From Bacteroidales bacterium (lineage in GTDB: Bacteria > Bacteroidota > Bacteroidia > Bacteroidales > Lentimicrobiaceae): a stretch of DNA of 64,000 nucleotides. Within the stretch, counting starts at the first letter, position 1. Each line of letters opens with the position of its first letter. Shown one piece after another: positions 37,721 through 48,500 of the stretch. Location of the stretch: positions 310,001-374,000 of the forward strand of contig JADJEQ010000004.1 of the NCBI GenBank assembly GCA_016709025.1. Direction: 5' to 3'. The position numbers were made by a program, and so were the translations under genes. The notes beneath the pieces were generated by a model. That model searched no databases, was not told the origin of the DNA, and saw only the letters and a list, made by a program, of their open reading frames with translations.

Positions 37721-37828
37721 CACAAAAACCCGATTGTTGAAACCAATCAATTGCAGGGAACGTTTACGAATCAGGCAAAATAACCGGCATAAATAAATTT
37801 AAAGGCAGGGATGAATTCCCGGGCATGA

Positions 37829-37880
37829 ATAAATAAACAGGTAGGGACACGACATGTCGTGTCCCTACCTGTTTATTTAT
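37829..37880. repeat. 52-bp perfect palindrome after clpP (family A)
   Basis: Every base from 37829 to 37880 is complementary about the centre at 37854/37855. The core GGACACGACATGTCGTGTCC is shared with copies at 43723, 49474, 51883 and 53067. The outer arms (ATAAATAAACAG and its complement) are specific to this copy. It lies 17 bases after the clpP stop codon and could form a long hairpin in the transcript. Confidence 0.9.
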
Positions 37881-37897
37881 CGATTCTTCTATACGAT

Positions 37898-38593
37898 TTA
37901 TCGTAAAGCCAGAGAAAAATGATTATTTATTCCCCTCACCAGTACCTCATCAATCATACCATAAGCTTTGGCTTCTTCGGCTGTCATCCAGTAGTCACGG
38001 TCAGAATCCTTTTCAATTTTCTTGAAAGGCTGTTTTGAATGCTGGGCAATGATTTCATAAAGTTCCTTTTTAAGTTTCAGTATCTCACGGGTGGTTATCT
38101 CAATGTCAGATGCCTGTCCCTGTGCCCCTCCCATCGGCTGATGAATCAGAATACGGGAGTGTTTCAGAGCGGTGCGTTTTCCTTCCTGTCCGGCACATAA
38201 AAGCACGGCACCCATAGAGGCGGCCATTCCGGTACAGATGGTGGCGACATCGGGAGCGATGTACTGCATGGTATCATAAATCCCAAGACCGGCATATACC
38301 GACCCACCTGGGGTATTGAGGTATATCTGAATATCCTTTTTCGGATCAACCGATTCAAGGAAGAGCAACTGGGCCTGAATAATGTTGGCTACATAATCGT
38401 CGATGGGTACGCCAAGAAAAATAATCCTGTCCATCATCAACCGTGAGAACACGTCCATCGTAGCAATGTTCAGCTGGCGCTCCTCAATGATGGTTGGAGA
38501 AATATATCCATTGAAAGTGGAGGTAAATTTGTCGAGTGTCAGGCTGCTGATTCCGCGATGCCCGGTGGCATATTTTCTGAATTCGTTTTGCAT
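37898..38593 (-). CDS. clpP: ATP-dependent Clp protease proteolytic subunit
   Basis: 231 residues. The catalytic triad is complete: Ser126 (GMAASMGA), His151 (ILIHQPMGG) and Asp200 (SDRDYWM), with the same spacing as in E. coli ClpP. It degrades substrates unfolded by ClpX, the next gene downstream. The ~30-residue N-terminal part is longer than in E. coli, as is common in Bacteroidota. A -7 box lies 23 bases upstream. Confidence 0.96.
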   Translation of the reverse strand: MQNEFRKYATGHRGISSLTLDKFTSTFNGYISPTIIEERQLNIATMDVFSRLMMDRIIFLGVPIDDYVANIIQAQLLFLESVDPKKDIQIYLNTPGGSVYAGLGIYDTMQYIAPDVATICTGMAASMGAVLLCAGQEGKRTALKHSRILIHQPMGGAQGQASDIEITTREILKLKKELYEIIAQHSKQPFKKIEKDSDRDYWMTAEEAKAYGMIDEVLVRGINNHFSLALR

Positions 38594-38615
38594 GGGTTTT
38601 GGTTTTTTATACTGT

Positions 38616-38623
38616 CAAAATTA
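38616..38623 (-). promoter_or_regulatory. Putative -7 box of clpP
   Basis: Minus-strand TAATTTTG matches TAnnTTTG, 23 bases before the clpP start codon. No clear TTG at -33. Confidence 0.4.
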
Positions 38624-38817
38624 CAGGTTTTCGCCGAAATGTCCTTAAAAACTTCAGGATTTTTCAGTTTTGTTGGTATGTCCAATACCATGCCATGAGT
38701 GGTATTCAACAAGCTATTCTGATTTTGGGGAAGACAGGTTAAACTGAGTCTGCAGACAAGGGTAATGTATAAAAGGATTTTGGGTGAAGAAATTCTCCTG
38801 AATTAAATACTGACCTG

Positions 38818-38930
38818 TTGTGCGGTTAAATAGCTATAATACTGAAAATAAGTCATATTGAGCGAAGTCGAAATATGGCTTCGACTCCGCTCAGCCTGAC
38901 ATACCGTGAGTTATGTTATTAACCGCACAA
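38818..38930. repeat. Nested inverted-repeat element
   Basis: Outer arms TTGTGCGGTTAA (38818-38829) and TTAACCGCACAA (38919-38930) are perfectly complementary. Inside them a second pair, GTCATATTGAGCGAAGTCGAA (38852-38872) and the TTCGACTCCGCTCAGCCTGAC region (38879-38900), pairs at about 17 of 22 positions. The rest of the gap 38594-39181 is AT-rich and holds no gene. Confidence 0.7.
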
Positions 38931-39038
38931 CCAGATAAATACTACTTTCTTAATAAAGCCAGACTAAGCCTGTTATGGAGAAAACCAGGCCCGGGTAAAT
39001 GCAGTTTCAATCCCACGAATCATTAACCTGTAAATAAT

Positions 39039-39058
39039 TTGTTAAATTTTTGTTAATT
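39039..39058 (+). promoter_or_regulatory. Candidate shared motif GTTAAA(n)TTTGTTAA upstream of a surface-protein gene
   Basis: TTGTTAAATTTTTGTTAATT lies ~125 bases before the 39182 gene. Two similar words lie upstream of the paralogous gene starting at 57775 (57886-57905 on the other strand and 57954-57973). AT-rich sequence makes chance matches likely, so this is only a candidate operator. Confidence 0.25.
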
Positions 39059-39181
39059 AAGCTAAACTAATGATCAATAAGCAATTAAGCATGTTATAAA
39101 TACACTCGTTTCTCCTTTAAAGAATAAAACTCTACACCGCAATCCCCATCATCCTCTTAATCATCTAAACTACTCAACAAC

Positions 39182-40318
39182 ATGAGCAGAAATATCTTTT
39201 CATTATTATTGGCAATGACAATGTTAATAATTTATACAAATGGTTATTCCCAGGGTGTAGCCATCAGCGAAACCAATGCCCCGCCCGACCCTTCAGCCAT
39301 GCTTGATGTGGAATCAACCACCAGGGGATTTCTGCCTCCCCGTCTGACTTCTGCACAACGCGCAGCCATTCTGGCCCCTGCCTCAGGCCTGTTAGTCTTT
39401 GACACCGACTTCAATGCCTTGTTTGTGATGACCGGAGAGGGATGGATGCGGGTTGATTACGGTGATAAATGGCTGAAAGACGAAGACAACAACCTTACCT
39501 ACAATCTGGGTAAAGTCGGGATCGGTGTTAGCTATCCGGTAACGGAACTTGAAATTGATGGTCAGATTAAAATAAACGGTGGTGGCCCGGGTGCCGGAAA
39601 AGTGCTTACCAGCGACGCAGCAGGGACGGCTACCTGGCTGAATACCCCGATGAGTATTCTGGGGACCGCACAGTCTTCAGGTTATTCGAATATAACTTCC
39701 GATTTCAGTTTTTTTGTTCCTCCTGCAATGATTGAACTGCCTGAAGCGGCCAGTATTATGATCCATTCTTCCCGGGGACTGGGAACAACCACAGGCATCA
39801 ATGCATCGGGAACACTCAGCTTGTATATCTGTTACCGGAACACCAATGGCGGCTTTCTTCAGTCCATCGGGGGTGGAATTCTTGGTTTGCGCTTACCGGC
39901 CAATACCAGAATCCCTTTTTCGCTATCCTATTCTACCCCACTTCTCCCGGCCGGGATCTACGAAGTCGGTCTTTGCGGATTGTGCTACGATCCAGCGCAG
40001 TGGAATTCAAATGAATACAGTTACACGAGTGCGATGGCTTATAAACTGCCGGCAGGCACAACAGGACTTTCATTTAACACTCAGAATTCCGCTGAGGGGA
40101 ATTTATCAAGAAACCCGACAGAAGAAAACAAATCTTCCGCTCCCGGGAATTCGCCGGTCGTTCCTGTTGCCGGAAGTGAATCACCAGAGATTGAGTCCAA
40201 TACGACCATTGAAGAAAGAATCGAACAACTCAGCCGTGAGAACGAAAGCATTAAGACTCAACTGAACGAGATCAGCAGGATAATTGAATCCGGAGCTTCA
40301 TCTTCATCGAAAAAATAG
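39182..40318 (+). CDS. Secreted surface protein of a local paralogous family, with C-terminal coiled coil
   Basis: 378 residues: signal peptide (to about 24, NGYSQ), then the family N-terminal block GVAISETNAPPDPSAMLDVESTTRGFLPPRLT, also found in the genes at 40422 and 56378. A VGIGVSYPVTELEIDGQIKI stretch is typical of phage-tail-fibre-like and YadA-like surface proteins. A beta-rich middle follows, and the end is a coiled coil (IEERIEQLSRENESIKTQLNEI) that could trimerise the protein. There is no T9SS domain. It has no assigned function; a role at the cell surface is inferred. Confidence 0.7.
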   Translation: MSRNIFSLLLAMTMLIIYTNGYSQGVAISETNAPPDPSAMLDVESTTRGFLPPRLTSAQRAAILAPASGLLVFDTDFNALFVMTGEGWMRVDYGDKWLKDEDNNLTYNLGKVGIGVSYPVTELEIDGQIKINGGGPGAGKVLTSDAAGTATWLNTPMSILGTAQSSGYSNITSDFSFFVPPAMIELPEAASIMIHSSRGLGTTTGINASGTLSLYICYRNTNGGFLQSIGGGILGLRLPANTRIPFSLSYSTPLLPAGIYEVGLCGLCYDPAQWNSNEYSYTSAMAYKLPAGTTGLSFNTQNSAEGNLSRNPTEENKSSAPGNSPVVPVAGSESPEIESNTTIEERIEQLSRENESIKTQLNEISRIIESGASSSSKK

Positions 40319-40421
40319 TATGCTGTTGTCATGAGTAAATATTTTAAATATTCAGGATAAAACCTGACAGATCATTGCCAAAATCTGTACCCTTAAAATC
40401 CTTGAAATCAATATACTCATT

Positions 40422-41510
40422 ATGAAAAAATATCTATTAGTCCTATTATTCTCATTGATCATTCTTTGCAGTCAAAACCAGGCATTTTCGCAGGGGATAG
40501 CCATCAACGAAAGCAACACCCCGCCCGATCCTTCTGCCATGCTCGATGTGGAATCAACTGAAAAAGGTATGCTGGTCCCGCGAATGACGAAGGTGCAACG
40601 CGATGCTATTTCAAACCCGGCCACCGGTTTGCTGATTTATCAGGCTGATGAAGAACCGGGGTTCCATTACAATGCCGGAACACCTGCTTCACCTGAATGG
40701 CGCAGAGTTGCAGGCAGCGATGACATTTGGCAGCGAACGGGTGATGATGTTTACCGTATAGATGGGAATCTGGGTTTAGGGGTTGAAGATCCGACGCAAA
40801 AGTTGGATGTTAACGGTCAAATCAGGCTCAGGGGAGAAAATCCCGGGCCCGGCAAAATTCTGACTTCCGATGCAGATGGGAATGCCTCATGGCAGTCACG
40901 GTCAGGAATTTCTCCAATGAGTTGTATTGACATCGATGGCAACGTTTATCCCACCGTCGTTTTAGGCACACAAATATGGATGGCCGAAAACCTTCGGGTA
41001 ACAAAATACCGCAACAGCGAATCCATACCAAACATTACCGATGGCGCTGCATGGAGTTCTCTGACAACTGGTGCACATTGCTGGTATAACAACAATCAAA
41101 CGGAAAATGAAATTTTCGGGGCTATTTATAACTGGTATGCAGTGAACGACCCCCAGGGGTTATGTCCGGAAGGTTGGAAAGTTCCCTCCGACAATGATTG
41201 GTCAATCCTGACAAACGGCCTTGGTGGAAATCTTGTGGCTGGCAGCAAACTTAAAGCTGTTTCTCCATTGTGGACAAATGACAACGATGATGCAACCAAC
41301 TCAACCGGCCTTTCAGCTATCCCGGCTGGTCAGCGCGACTTATGGTCAGGACAATATTACGGGAGAGGCTTTTATACTGTCTGGTGGTCTTCCGGTGAAG
41401 CATCAAACGGGAATGGCTGGCTCCGCTATATTGATAATTCAACCGGAGAGATATTCAGGTGGAACAATACAAAGACTGAAGGCAATTCTGTCCGTTGTAT
41501 CAGGGAATAA
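40422..41510 (+). CDS. Secreted FISUMP-domain surface protein
   Basis: 362 residues: signal peptide (to about 25, QAFSQ), the shared N-terminal block GIAINESNTPPDPSAMLDVESTEKGMLVPRMT, a NLGLGVEDPTQKLDVNGQIRL segment and, from about residue 165, a Fibrobacter succinogenes major paralogous (FISUMP) domain: DGNVYPTVVLGTQIWMAENL ... GAIYNWYAV ... GLCPEGWKVPSDNDWSIL ... WWSSGEA ... SVRCIRE. FISUMP domains are common in secreted Bacteroidota proteins; their function is unknown. It follows the 39182 gene by 103 bases. Confidence 0.85.
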   Translation: MKKYLLVLLFSLIILCSQNQAFSQGIAINESNTPPDPSAMLDVESTEKGMLVPRMTKVQRDAISNPATGLLIYQADEEPGFHYNAGTPASPEWRRVAGSDDIWQRTGDDVYRIDGNLGLGVEDPTQKLDVNGQIRLRGENPGPGKILTSDADGNASWQSRSGISPMSCIDIDGNVYPTVVLGTQIWMAENLRVTKYRNSESIPNITDGAAWSSLTTGAHCWYNNNQTENEIFGAIYNWYAVNDPQGLCPEGWKVPSDNDWSILTNGLGGNLVAGSKLKAVSPLWTNDNDDATNSTGLSAIPAGQRDLWSGQYYGRGFYTVWWSSGEASNGNGWLRYIDNSTGEIFRWNNTKTEGNSVRCIRE

Positions 41511-41585
41511 AATATTTTTCAGTAACATTCAGTTGCAAGAAGATAGAACAGACAATACTTCATTCTTAAGGTAACAGACCAGTAA

Positions 41586-41631
<46 letters not shown>

Positions 41632-41707
41632 CCCGGGTAATAATCAGCAATAAGGAATTAGAAATGATTGCTCCGGAATATCAACAAACATTGAAACCAT
41701 AAAGGAA

Positions 41708-43456
41708 ATGAAAACAATTTTACGTCATCTTGGCATTTTAGCATTGATTTTAGCATACACCCCCAAGGTCAGTTCTCAAGGTGTAATGATCTCCAACGAC
41801 CCGGCTGCCCCTCAACCTTCCGCCTTGCTCCAAACTTTCGGCCTGGGAACCGGTGACGGAAATATATTGTTTATGGGGGAGTGGAAAGGTACTCCTGGTC
41901 CAGTGCCGGCCTTAAACGCAGGAACCCGCATGATGTGGTATCCCGATAAGTCAGCCTTCAGGGCAGGCAGGGTGACCAGCGCCCAATGGAACACCGAAAA
42001 TATCGGCAACTATTCCTCCGCAACCGGATTTAACACGACTGCCTCAGGATCATTTGCCAATGCCTGGGGATCGGTCACCACAGCCTCTGGTGCCCAGTCA
42101 ACAGCATGGGGATTTAATAACATCGCTTCCGGAACCAGTTCCACTGCATGGGGTGAGAATACAACGGCACCATCCTTTGCTGAAACTGTTTTTGGGTTCA
42201 ACAACACTGTATATACTCCGGCCAGTACCACAGCATGGGTAGCCGGCGATCGTCTTTTTGTGATCGGAAACGGATCAGCAGGCAACAGCGATGCCCTGGT
42301 TATGCTGAAAAACGGCAATACGGGACTAGGAACTTCCAGCCCCACGCAAAGGCTGGAAGTGGCTGGCAGTATCTACGGTCAATCGTCGAACTGGGCCATC
42401 CGCGGGGTGAAAACCGGAACAACCGGAACCTTCCCCGGGGTTTGGGGCGAAACTGAATCGGCCTCAGCCAATGCAAATGGTATCAGGGGCTTTGCAAACA
42501 ATACAACATCCGGGTCAGGTTCCGCCGGGGTGTTTGGAAAGAATTTCGGCACAGCCAATACCAACTATGGAGTATTGGGAGAAGCGGTCTCGGTTCTGGG
42601 CCGCGGGGTTTATGGGTATGCCAGTTCAACTGCCGGAACCAATTATGGTGTATATGGCCGCACCGAAAGCCCGGAAGGTTTTGGGGTATATGGAATCAAT
42701 GCAGCTCCGCAATCAAATGGTTCAACAGTTATAGGTGCCCAGTTTGAAGTTAACGCGCTTTCCGGTGTAGCACTGCGGGCGATCGCAAACAGCACAGGCA
42801 GTTCTTCATTTGGCATCATCGGCAGGGTTTATTCCCAATTTGGCACTGCCGTTTTTGGGGATTCGGATGCAAGTACAGGAGGTGGTTATGGGATCTGGGG
42901 AAATTCCAGCGCTCCGGGAGGCCTGGCAGGCTATTTTTCCGGTGATGTTTTTGTGAGCGGCTCCTTTTCTGCCAGTGGAACCAAGTCGTTTGTCATTGAT
43001 CACCCACACGATCCAGCAAATAAGTACCTGTATCATTACAATCTTGAGAGTCCTGAACCCTATAATCTCTATCAGGGTACCATCACTCTCGATGAAAGCG
43101 GATCGGTTTGGGTAAGCCTGCCTGACTATTTTGACGCCATCAATAAGGATTTCAGTTACCAGTTGACCGCCATTGGTGCTTCGATGCCCAACCTGCACAT
43201 TGCAAATACAATCAAAGGTAACCGCTTTCAAATCAGCGGTGGTGTAGCCGGCAAACAGGTTTCATGGCAGGTTACTGCTTTACGTAATGATTCCGAAGTC
43301 AGGGAAAACGGATTCCTCACCGAAACAGAAAAACCGGAAAGAGAAAAAGGTACTTATCTTCATCCCGAAGGTTTTGGCCAGCCTAAAGAACTTCAACGCG
43401 ACTACCAGCGGATTAATGAAGTCAGAAAGGAAGTACCCCGGTCTTCGCATGATTGA
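41708..43456 (+). CDS. Secreted YadA-head-like surface protein
   Basis: 582 residues with a signal peptide (to about 25, KVSSQ). Residues ~100-170 hold repeats of the YadA/Hia head type (TASGSFANAWGSVTTASGAQSTAWGFNNIASGTSSTAWGEN, shown here in part). A GNTGLGTSSPTQRLEVAGSI segment links it to the two upstream genes. A Gly/Asn-rich beta repeat region follows, then a conserved C-terminal block (KSFVIDHPHDPANKYLYHYN ... DYFDAINKDFSYQLTAIG ... VSWQVTALRND). There is no translocator barrel or T9SS domain, so the export route is unclear. An AATC microsatellite lies upstream. Confidence 0.75.
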   Translation: MKTILRHLGILALILAYTPKVSSQGVMISNDPAAPQPSALLQTFGLGTGDGNILFMGEWKGTPGPVPALNAGTRMMWYPDKSAFRAGRVTSAQWNTENIGNYSSATGFNTTASGSFANAWGSVTTASGAQSTAWGFNNIASGTSSTAWGENTTAPSFAETVFGFNNTVYTPASTTAWVAGDRLFVIGNGSAGNSDALVMLKNGNTGLGTSSPTQRLEVAGSIYGQSSNWAIRGVKTGTTGTFPGVWGETESASANANGIRGFANNTTSGSGSAGVFGKNFGTANTNYGVLGEAVSVLGRGVYGYASSTAGTNYGVYGRTESPEGFGVYGINAAPQSNGSTVIGAQFEVNALSGVALRAIANSTGSSSFGIIGRVYSQFGTAVFGDSDASTGGGYGIWGNSSAPGGLAGYFSGDVFVSGSFSASGTKSFVIDHPHDPANKYLYHYNLESPEPYNLYQGTITLDESGSVWVSLPDYFDAINKDFSYQLTAIGASMPNLHIANTIKGNRFQISGGVAGKQVSWQVTALRNDSEVRENGFLTETEKPEREKGTYLHPEGFGQPKELQRDYQRINEVRKEVPRSSHD

Positions 43457-43722
43457 ACTAATTCTGAGTAAATGAGTACCCGTGTGAACCTTGGCCTTAA
43501 AATGGAAAGAGATTTTTATGAACCAATTGATAAATTTGGTAACATATAATTCTGCCTGATCCGGTTTTATAAGGTCTTCAAAAAGCTGAATACTGTTGTT
43601 GAAGTGATAAATTTCATCGTGTTAGAAAACACCTGAGCAGGAATCCTGTTTTCAATTTTCAACTATTTAGTGGTATGCCTGCCTGTAAAATACAATTGAT
43701 GAAATGTAGTCAGAATACGACC

Positions 43723-43774
43723 AATAGAAATGAGGCAGGGACCTGACATGTCGGGTCCCTGCCTCATTTCTATT
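43723..43774. repeat. 52-bp palindrome (family A) between convergent genes
   Basis: Complementary about the centre 43748/43749 over 52 bases with one mismatched pair (43744/43753). The inner part matches the shared core (GGGACCTGACATGTCGGGTCCC variant in 43738-43759), while the outer arms AATAGAAATGAGGC are unique to this copy. It lies 33 bases from the tig stop. The rest of 43457-43807 holds no gene. Confidence 0.9.
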
Positions 43775-43807
43775 TACAAACCGGCCGGAAATAAACAGGG
43801 GGATAAC

Positions 43808-45160
43808 CTATTTCTCTGCAGCCAGTTTTGCAAATTCTTCGTAAGAAACCACTTGTTCTTTCGGCTCCAGTTTTTCTTTCAGCAACCCAAGTAGTTTCTG
43901 TTCAAACAACTGATCGTTGATGCGGCGCACGTCTTCTTTGTTTTTCATAAAGGAATCCACGATGCTGTCGATGCGCATCAGGGTGTCTTCGTCCATTTCG
44001 CTGCTGCCCGGTCTGCGGAAATAACCACGGAATACATCCTTGATCTCTTCTTCAGTAACTTCAATCCCGTGTTCGCGGATCAGCCTGTTTTCAATCAACT
44101 GCCAGCGCATAGAGTTGGCATATTCATTATAGTGAAGTTCAACTTCTTCGGCAGATAGTTTTTCGTGATTAACTTCAACCAGCCAGCGTTTGAGAAACTC
44201 GTCAGGTAATTCAATGGAAGCCTGTTCCATCACCTTTTTTACAGCATCATTGAAAAATTTCTTTTCGCTTTCACCAGTAAATGAACCGGCAGCATCTTTC
44301 TTAATCTGTTCTATCATGGCCGCTTCATCGGCTATTTCAACACCCGGATAAACTTTCTCGAACAATTCCGCATTCACTTCTGCAGGGATCATCCGGTTAA
44401 CAGTAGTTACGGTGAAGTTGAACTCAGATTCCAGAATTTCGGCATGTTCCTTTGTAATGCCCAGCATGGCAGCCACATCGGTAGCATTACCGGAAGCTTT
44501 CATGGGTTCAAATTTCACGACATCGCCAGCTTTCTTACCGGCAAATAATGCCTGAACATTTTCATCCTTAAACAATTCAGGATTCACAGTACCACTGCTG
44601 GTAATTCCACCTTCCCTAACGTTGCCATCGGCATCCAGTTCAGCAAAATCACCTTTAAGCAGGTCGCCCATTTCCGAAACTTCCACATCTGAAAGTTCAC
44701 CATTGCGGCGGCGGATATCTTCAAGGTATTTCTTTGCAATCTCGTCAGAAACTTCAATTTTATGATAAACCACTCCTGCTTTGCGATCGAGGTTCAGATC
44801 AAATTTAGGACTCAGACCCAGATCGAAGTAGAAACTCAGGTCGCCAGGCACACTCCAGTCAATTTCAGGTGTCTTTTCAGTATTTGGAATTGCATTTCCC
44901 AGAATATCCAATTGCTGCTCTTTAATAAAGCCCTCGAGCGATTCGCTCAGCAACTTGTTGATCTCATCAGCAGTAACAGCCTGACCATACATTTTTTTTG
45001 TCAGGCCAAAAGGAACTTTGCCGGGCCTGAAACCGGGCATTGAAGCTTTACGCTGATAGTCTTTCAGCACTTTCATTACTTTTTCCTCATAATCTGAGGG
45101 CGACAGGTCAATTTTAACGGTAGCTGTTAGATTTCCGGTGTGCTGCAGTTCAATATTCAT
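43808..45160 (-). CDS. tig: Trigger factor
   Basis: 450 residues. The ribosome-binding signature MPGFRPGKVPFGLTKKMYG (GFRxGKxP type, about residues 41-59) is present. A degenerate FKBP-like PPIase segment (about 155-240) and the long helical C-terminal domain ending VVSYEEFAKLAAEK follow. It is a ribosome-bound chaperone for new proteins. In many bacteria tig is immediately upstream of clpP-clpX; here three opposite-strand surface genes lie between them. A TACCTTTG promoter box is 80 bases upstream. Confidence 0.95.
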   Translation of the reverse strand: MNIELQHTGNLTATVKIDLSPSDYEEKVMKVLKDYQRKASMPGFRPGKVPFGLTKKMYGQAVTADEINKLLSESLEGFIKEQQLDILGNAIPNTEKTPEIDWSVPGDLSFYFDLGLSPKFDLNLDRKAGVVYHKIEVSDEIAKKYLEDIRRRNGELSDVEVSEMGDLLKGDFAELDADGNVREGGITSSGTVNPELFKDENVQALFAGKKAGDVVKFEPMKASGNATDVAAMLGITKEHAEILESEFNFTVTTVNRMIPAEVNAELFEKVYPGVEIADEAAMIEQIKKDAAGSFTGESEKKFFNDAVKKVMEQASIELPDEFLKRWLVEVNHEKLSAEEVELHYNEYANSMRWQLIENRLIREHGIEVTEEEIKDVFRGYFRRPGSSEMDEDTLMRIDSIVDSFMKNKEDVRRINDQLFEQKLLGLLKEKLEPKEQVVSYEEFAKLAAEK

Positions 45161-45239
45161 TGTAAATTGTATTGTTTGATTGTTGTTAATTCATTTCCAA
45201 TTCAATAGCCCGAAAGCATTCTCAGGGTTTTTGAGGGCG

Positions 45240-45247
45240 CAAAGGTA
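45240..45247 (-). promoter_or_regulatory. Putative -7 box of tig
   Basis: Minus-strand TACCTTTG, followed by CG, is a close match to the Bacteroidetes -7 consensus and lies 80 bases before the start codon. An AT-rich TTCGAAAAAA stretch lies upstream in place of a clear -33 TTG. Confidence 0.5.
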
Positions 45248-45262
45248 GTGGATTTTTTCGAA

Positions 45263-45340
45263 TAATGGATGGGTGGAGGGATGGAATATTGGAAGAATGG
45301 AATGATGGAACAATGGAATGATGGAACAATGGATTGGTGG
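45263..45340. repeat. Octamer array AATGATGG/AACAATGG
   Basis: Octamers ATGGAATG and ATGGAACA alternate within this stretch, of the same type as those after 52922. It fills part of the gap between the tig promoter and the kinase gene; the rest (45341-45534) shows nothing beyond ordinary AT-rich sequence. Confidence 0.75.
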
Positions 45341-45534
45341 GAACTGTGGGAGGCAATACCTTAAATGACTGGCAACTGATCAATAATCAATGAATCTGCA
45401 ACATTCGGCCCTGTGTTCATGTTTATACAGGTTGGTTGATTCATTGTCGATTTCATTTTCATTTGTCGGCTTCTTCTGGCATCCGAATTGAAAAAATCCG
45501 GATTGCCTGAATTTATGCAAATAACATTTCAACA

Positions 45535-48500
45535 TTGAGAAATCCAATTCCAAAGATTACGGATCAACTTTATTATTATTACCTGTGTCTGTTACCTGCT
45601 TTATTCAAGAGATTTTACTTAACAACCTTTTTACTTTTCTCCTTTTTCTATTCATCTTCCCAACCTGTCATTCCCCGTTTTGAAAACCTCGGGGTAAACA
45701 GTGGCCTCCCTCACAGTTCGGTTTACAGCATCCTGCAGGATAAAACAGGCTTTATATGGTTTGGGACCGCCGATGGTCTTTGCAGATTCGATGGAAACAA
45801 ACTGGCAACATACCGGTATAAGAACAAGCACGATCATGTTAAAGTCAGCAATTTTGTAAGAGGAAAATTACTGGAAGACAAAACCGGCAACATATGGTAC
45901 AGCAATGAAAGTGGCCTCTATAAATGGGATGCTATGAAGGAAACTGTTGTACGGGTAAAAATCTTTGACATAAAAATATTCCGTAATGCTGAATTTCAGT
46001 GTGTTTATCTTGACGAATCTGACTGTATCTGGATTTTTAACATCACGCATGGAATCCTTCAATTCAATATAAATGATGGCAGTATAAAACATTATCCCCT
46101 GGCGGCGCATAGAGGGCACAGCGGATTTGCGCTTAATTTTATTAATTATGATTCCGAAGGAAATATCTGGTTCAGAAGCGGAAGCGATCAGGATCCTTAT
46201 GTTGTTTTTGATAAAAAATCAATGAAATACTGTTTGCAACATGATAATAAACAGCCACATGCGTTCTTTTTTGAAAAAAATCTTAAAATTCTGGCTTATG
46301 ATGACAAACTCATTTACAGCTATACACAGGGAAACCGATCGGACACCATTCTCAAACTAATAAATGGTAAAAAGACAGCTTTTTACTCTTTCAATGGTCT
46401 GCGCGATAATTATGGCCGGCTGTGGATGACGGCGAGAGGCAAAGGTTTGATTTACTATGATGAAAAGGAAAAGCATTTTCATGAATTCCATCATGACAAC
46501 TCAAAAAGCAAATCACTGCCATTTGATTTAACAACCTGTCTGTTTATCGACAGGAATGATAATTTATGGATTGGAACTGATGGCGGTGGGGTAGCAAGGC
46601 TTGATTTGAAACAACCAAGATTTAACATTTTCCCCATTGCAGATGGTGACTACCCGCTTCTCAATGACTACTTTACCAAATGCTTCTATGAAGATGAAAA
46701 AGGACGAATCTGGTTTGGATCTCAATCAAACGGGTTAAGCATTTATGATCCTGACTCATATGTACTCAACAATTTCCGGTATGAACCGGGAAATAGCAAT
46801 AGTATCCCCGGAAATATCGTTGGCAGTATTTTAAACGACAGTGAAGGAAACTTCTGGATTGGTAGCAGTGGAGGTATTTCATTATTCAACGAGAAAAATA
46901 AATCCTTTAAAACCATCCCCATTGAAAACCTGCCAAAACTGTTTCCACTGGTCAATAACTTTGTGAATAAGCTGCTACAATCAGAAAATGGTGATATCCT
47001 TGCTGCAACGTCTCTTGGTATCATTAAAATAAGAAAGGATAAGTATGGCAACTATAGAGGAAACTTTTACAAAAACAACCGGCACCTCATTTCCCAAACT
47101 ACTGATATAGAAGAGGTGCCTGGCAACAAACTGTTTGCCACCTTACGGACTCTGGGATTGTATCAGTTTGAGCAGGTGGAAGGTGAATTCAGGTATGTAA
47201 GAACATATTTACAGGACTTCGATTTGCTCAGTCTTCAGGAAGACGAAAAAGTAAAGGATATACTCTGGATCGGAAGCACTAAAGGATTGATCAGGTTCAA
47301 TACAGCGACCCATGCGTATCGCCTGTGGAATGAGAAGAACGGGCTTGCTGATAATCATGTTTACGGTTCACTTCAGGATTCAGAAGGTAATCTCTGGTTA
47401 AGTACAAACAAGGGATTGAGCTACCTTAACCGGAAGAAAAACCGGTTTGAAAACTACACGTTTCAGGATGGATTACAGAGCAACGAATTTAATTCGCAGT
47501 CATTTTACAAAAGCAGATCCGGCACGTTTTATTTTGGCGGTGTGAAAGGCTTTAACTGGTTCAAGCCCGGCTACACAGGACGGGAAGACAAAAAACCGGT
47601 TGCGGCCATCACCGGGATTGAGATAAATGGAATTGCTTTTCACAAGGATTCAGGCTACTACAGCAATAGCACCCTGACTGTCGATTATGATCGCAATGAT
47701 TTTAGCTTTCTATTTGCGGCACTGGATTATACGCGGCCCGAAGCGAATAAGTTCAGGTATATGCTTCAAGGCTGGGATGCCGGGTGGATCTTCACTGATG
47801 TTGGTTCGGCCCGGTATGCCAATCTCCCCCCCGGCGATTACACCTTGCGGCTTAAGGTTTCAAATACCATTGGTACCCTGAGTAGCGAAGAAACATTAAG
47901 TATAAGAATTCAATCCCCCTTCTGGGAACGAAGATGGTTTATTGCAATCATTATACTGTTTTCACTCGCCACCATCATCTTTACTACTGAAAGGTTAGCC
48001 CAGATGAAGACTAAACGAAAATTGCGATTATTGGAAAAGAAGATCGCAGTTGATGCTGAGCGTAACCGCATAAGCGCCGATATGCACGACGAAATTGGAA
48101 GCGGCATTACGCACATTGCCCTGCTGAGCGAACTGATCCAGACTCAGCATAAAGATGGAAAGGAATTAAGAAAGGATATTGCCACCATTGCTACTTCTGC
48201 CCGTTCGCTGGTGCAGTCGATGAGTGAGATCATCTGGGCACTCAATCCCCAAAACGACACCCTGGAAAACCTGCTTGCCTATTCCCGTGAGCAGTCACAG
48301 AAATATTTTGAACCATTTGATGTCAGGTTTGATATTCTTTTTCCAGACCTGGTTCCTGACATCCGCCTCAGCAATGAGCAACGCCGCAACCTCTATCTTG
48401 TATTAAGGGAGGCTTTAAACAATGCCTTGAAACATTCAGGTGCCACTACCATTGCATTGAAACTGGAGATCAATGAAACCACTTTATGCTTCAGTGTCAC

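Noticed and set aside
39801..40265. 154-codon frame inside the 39182 gene
   Set aside because: Shadow frame; the overlapping gene has a signal peptide, the family block and a coiled coil.
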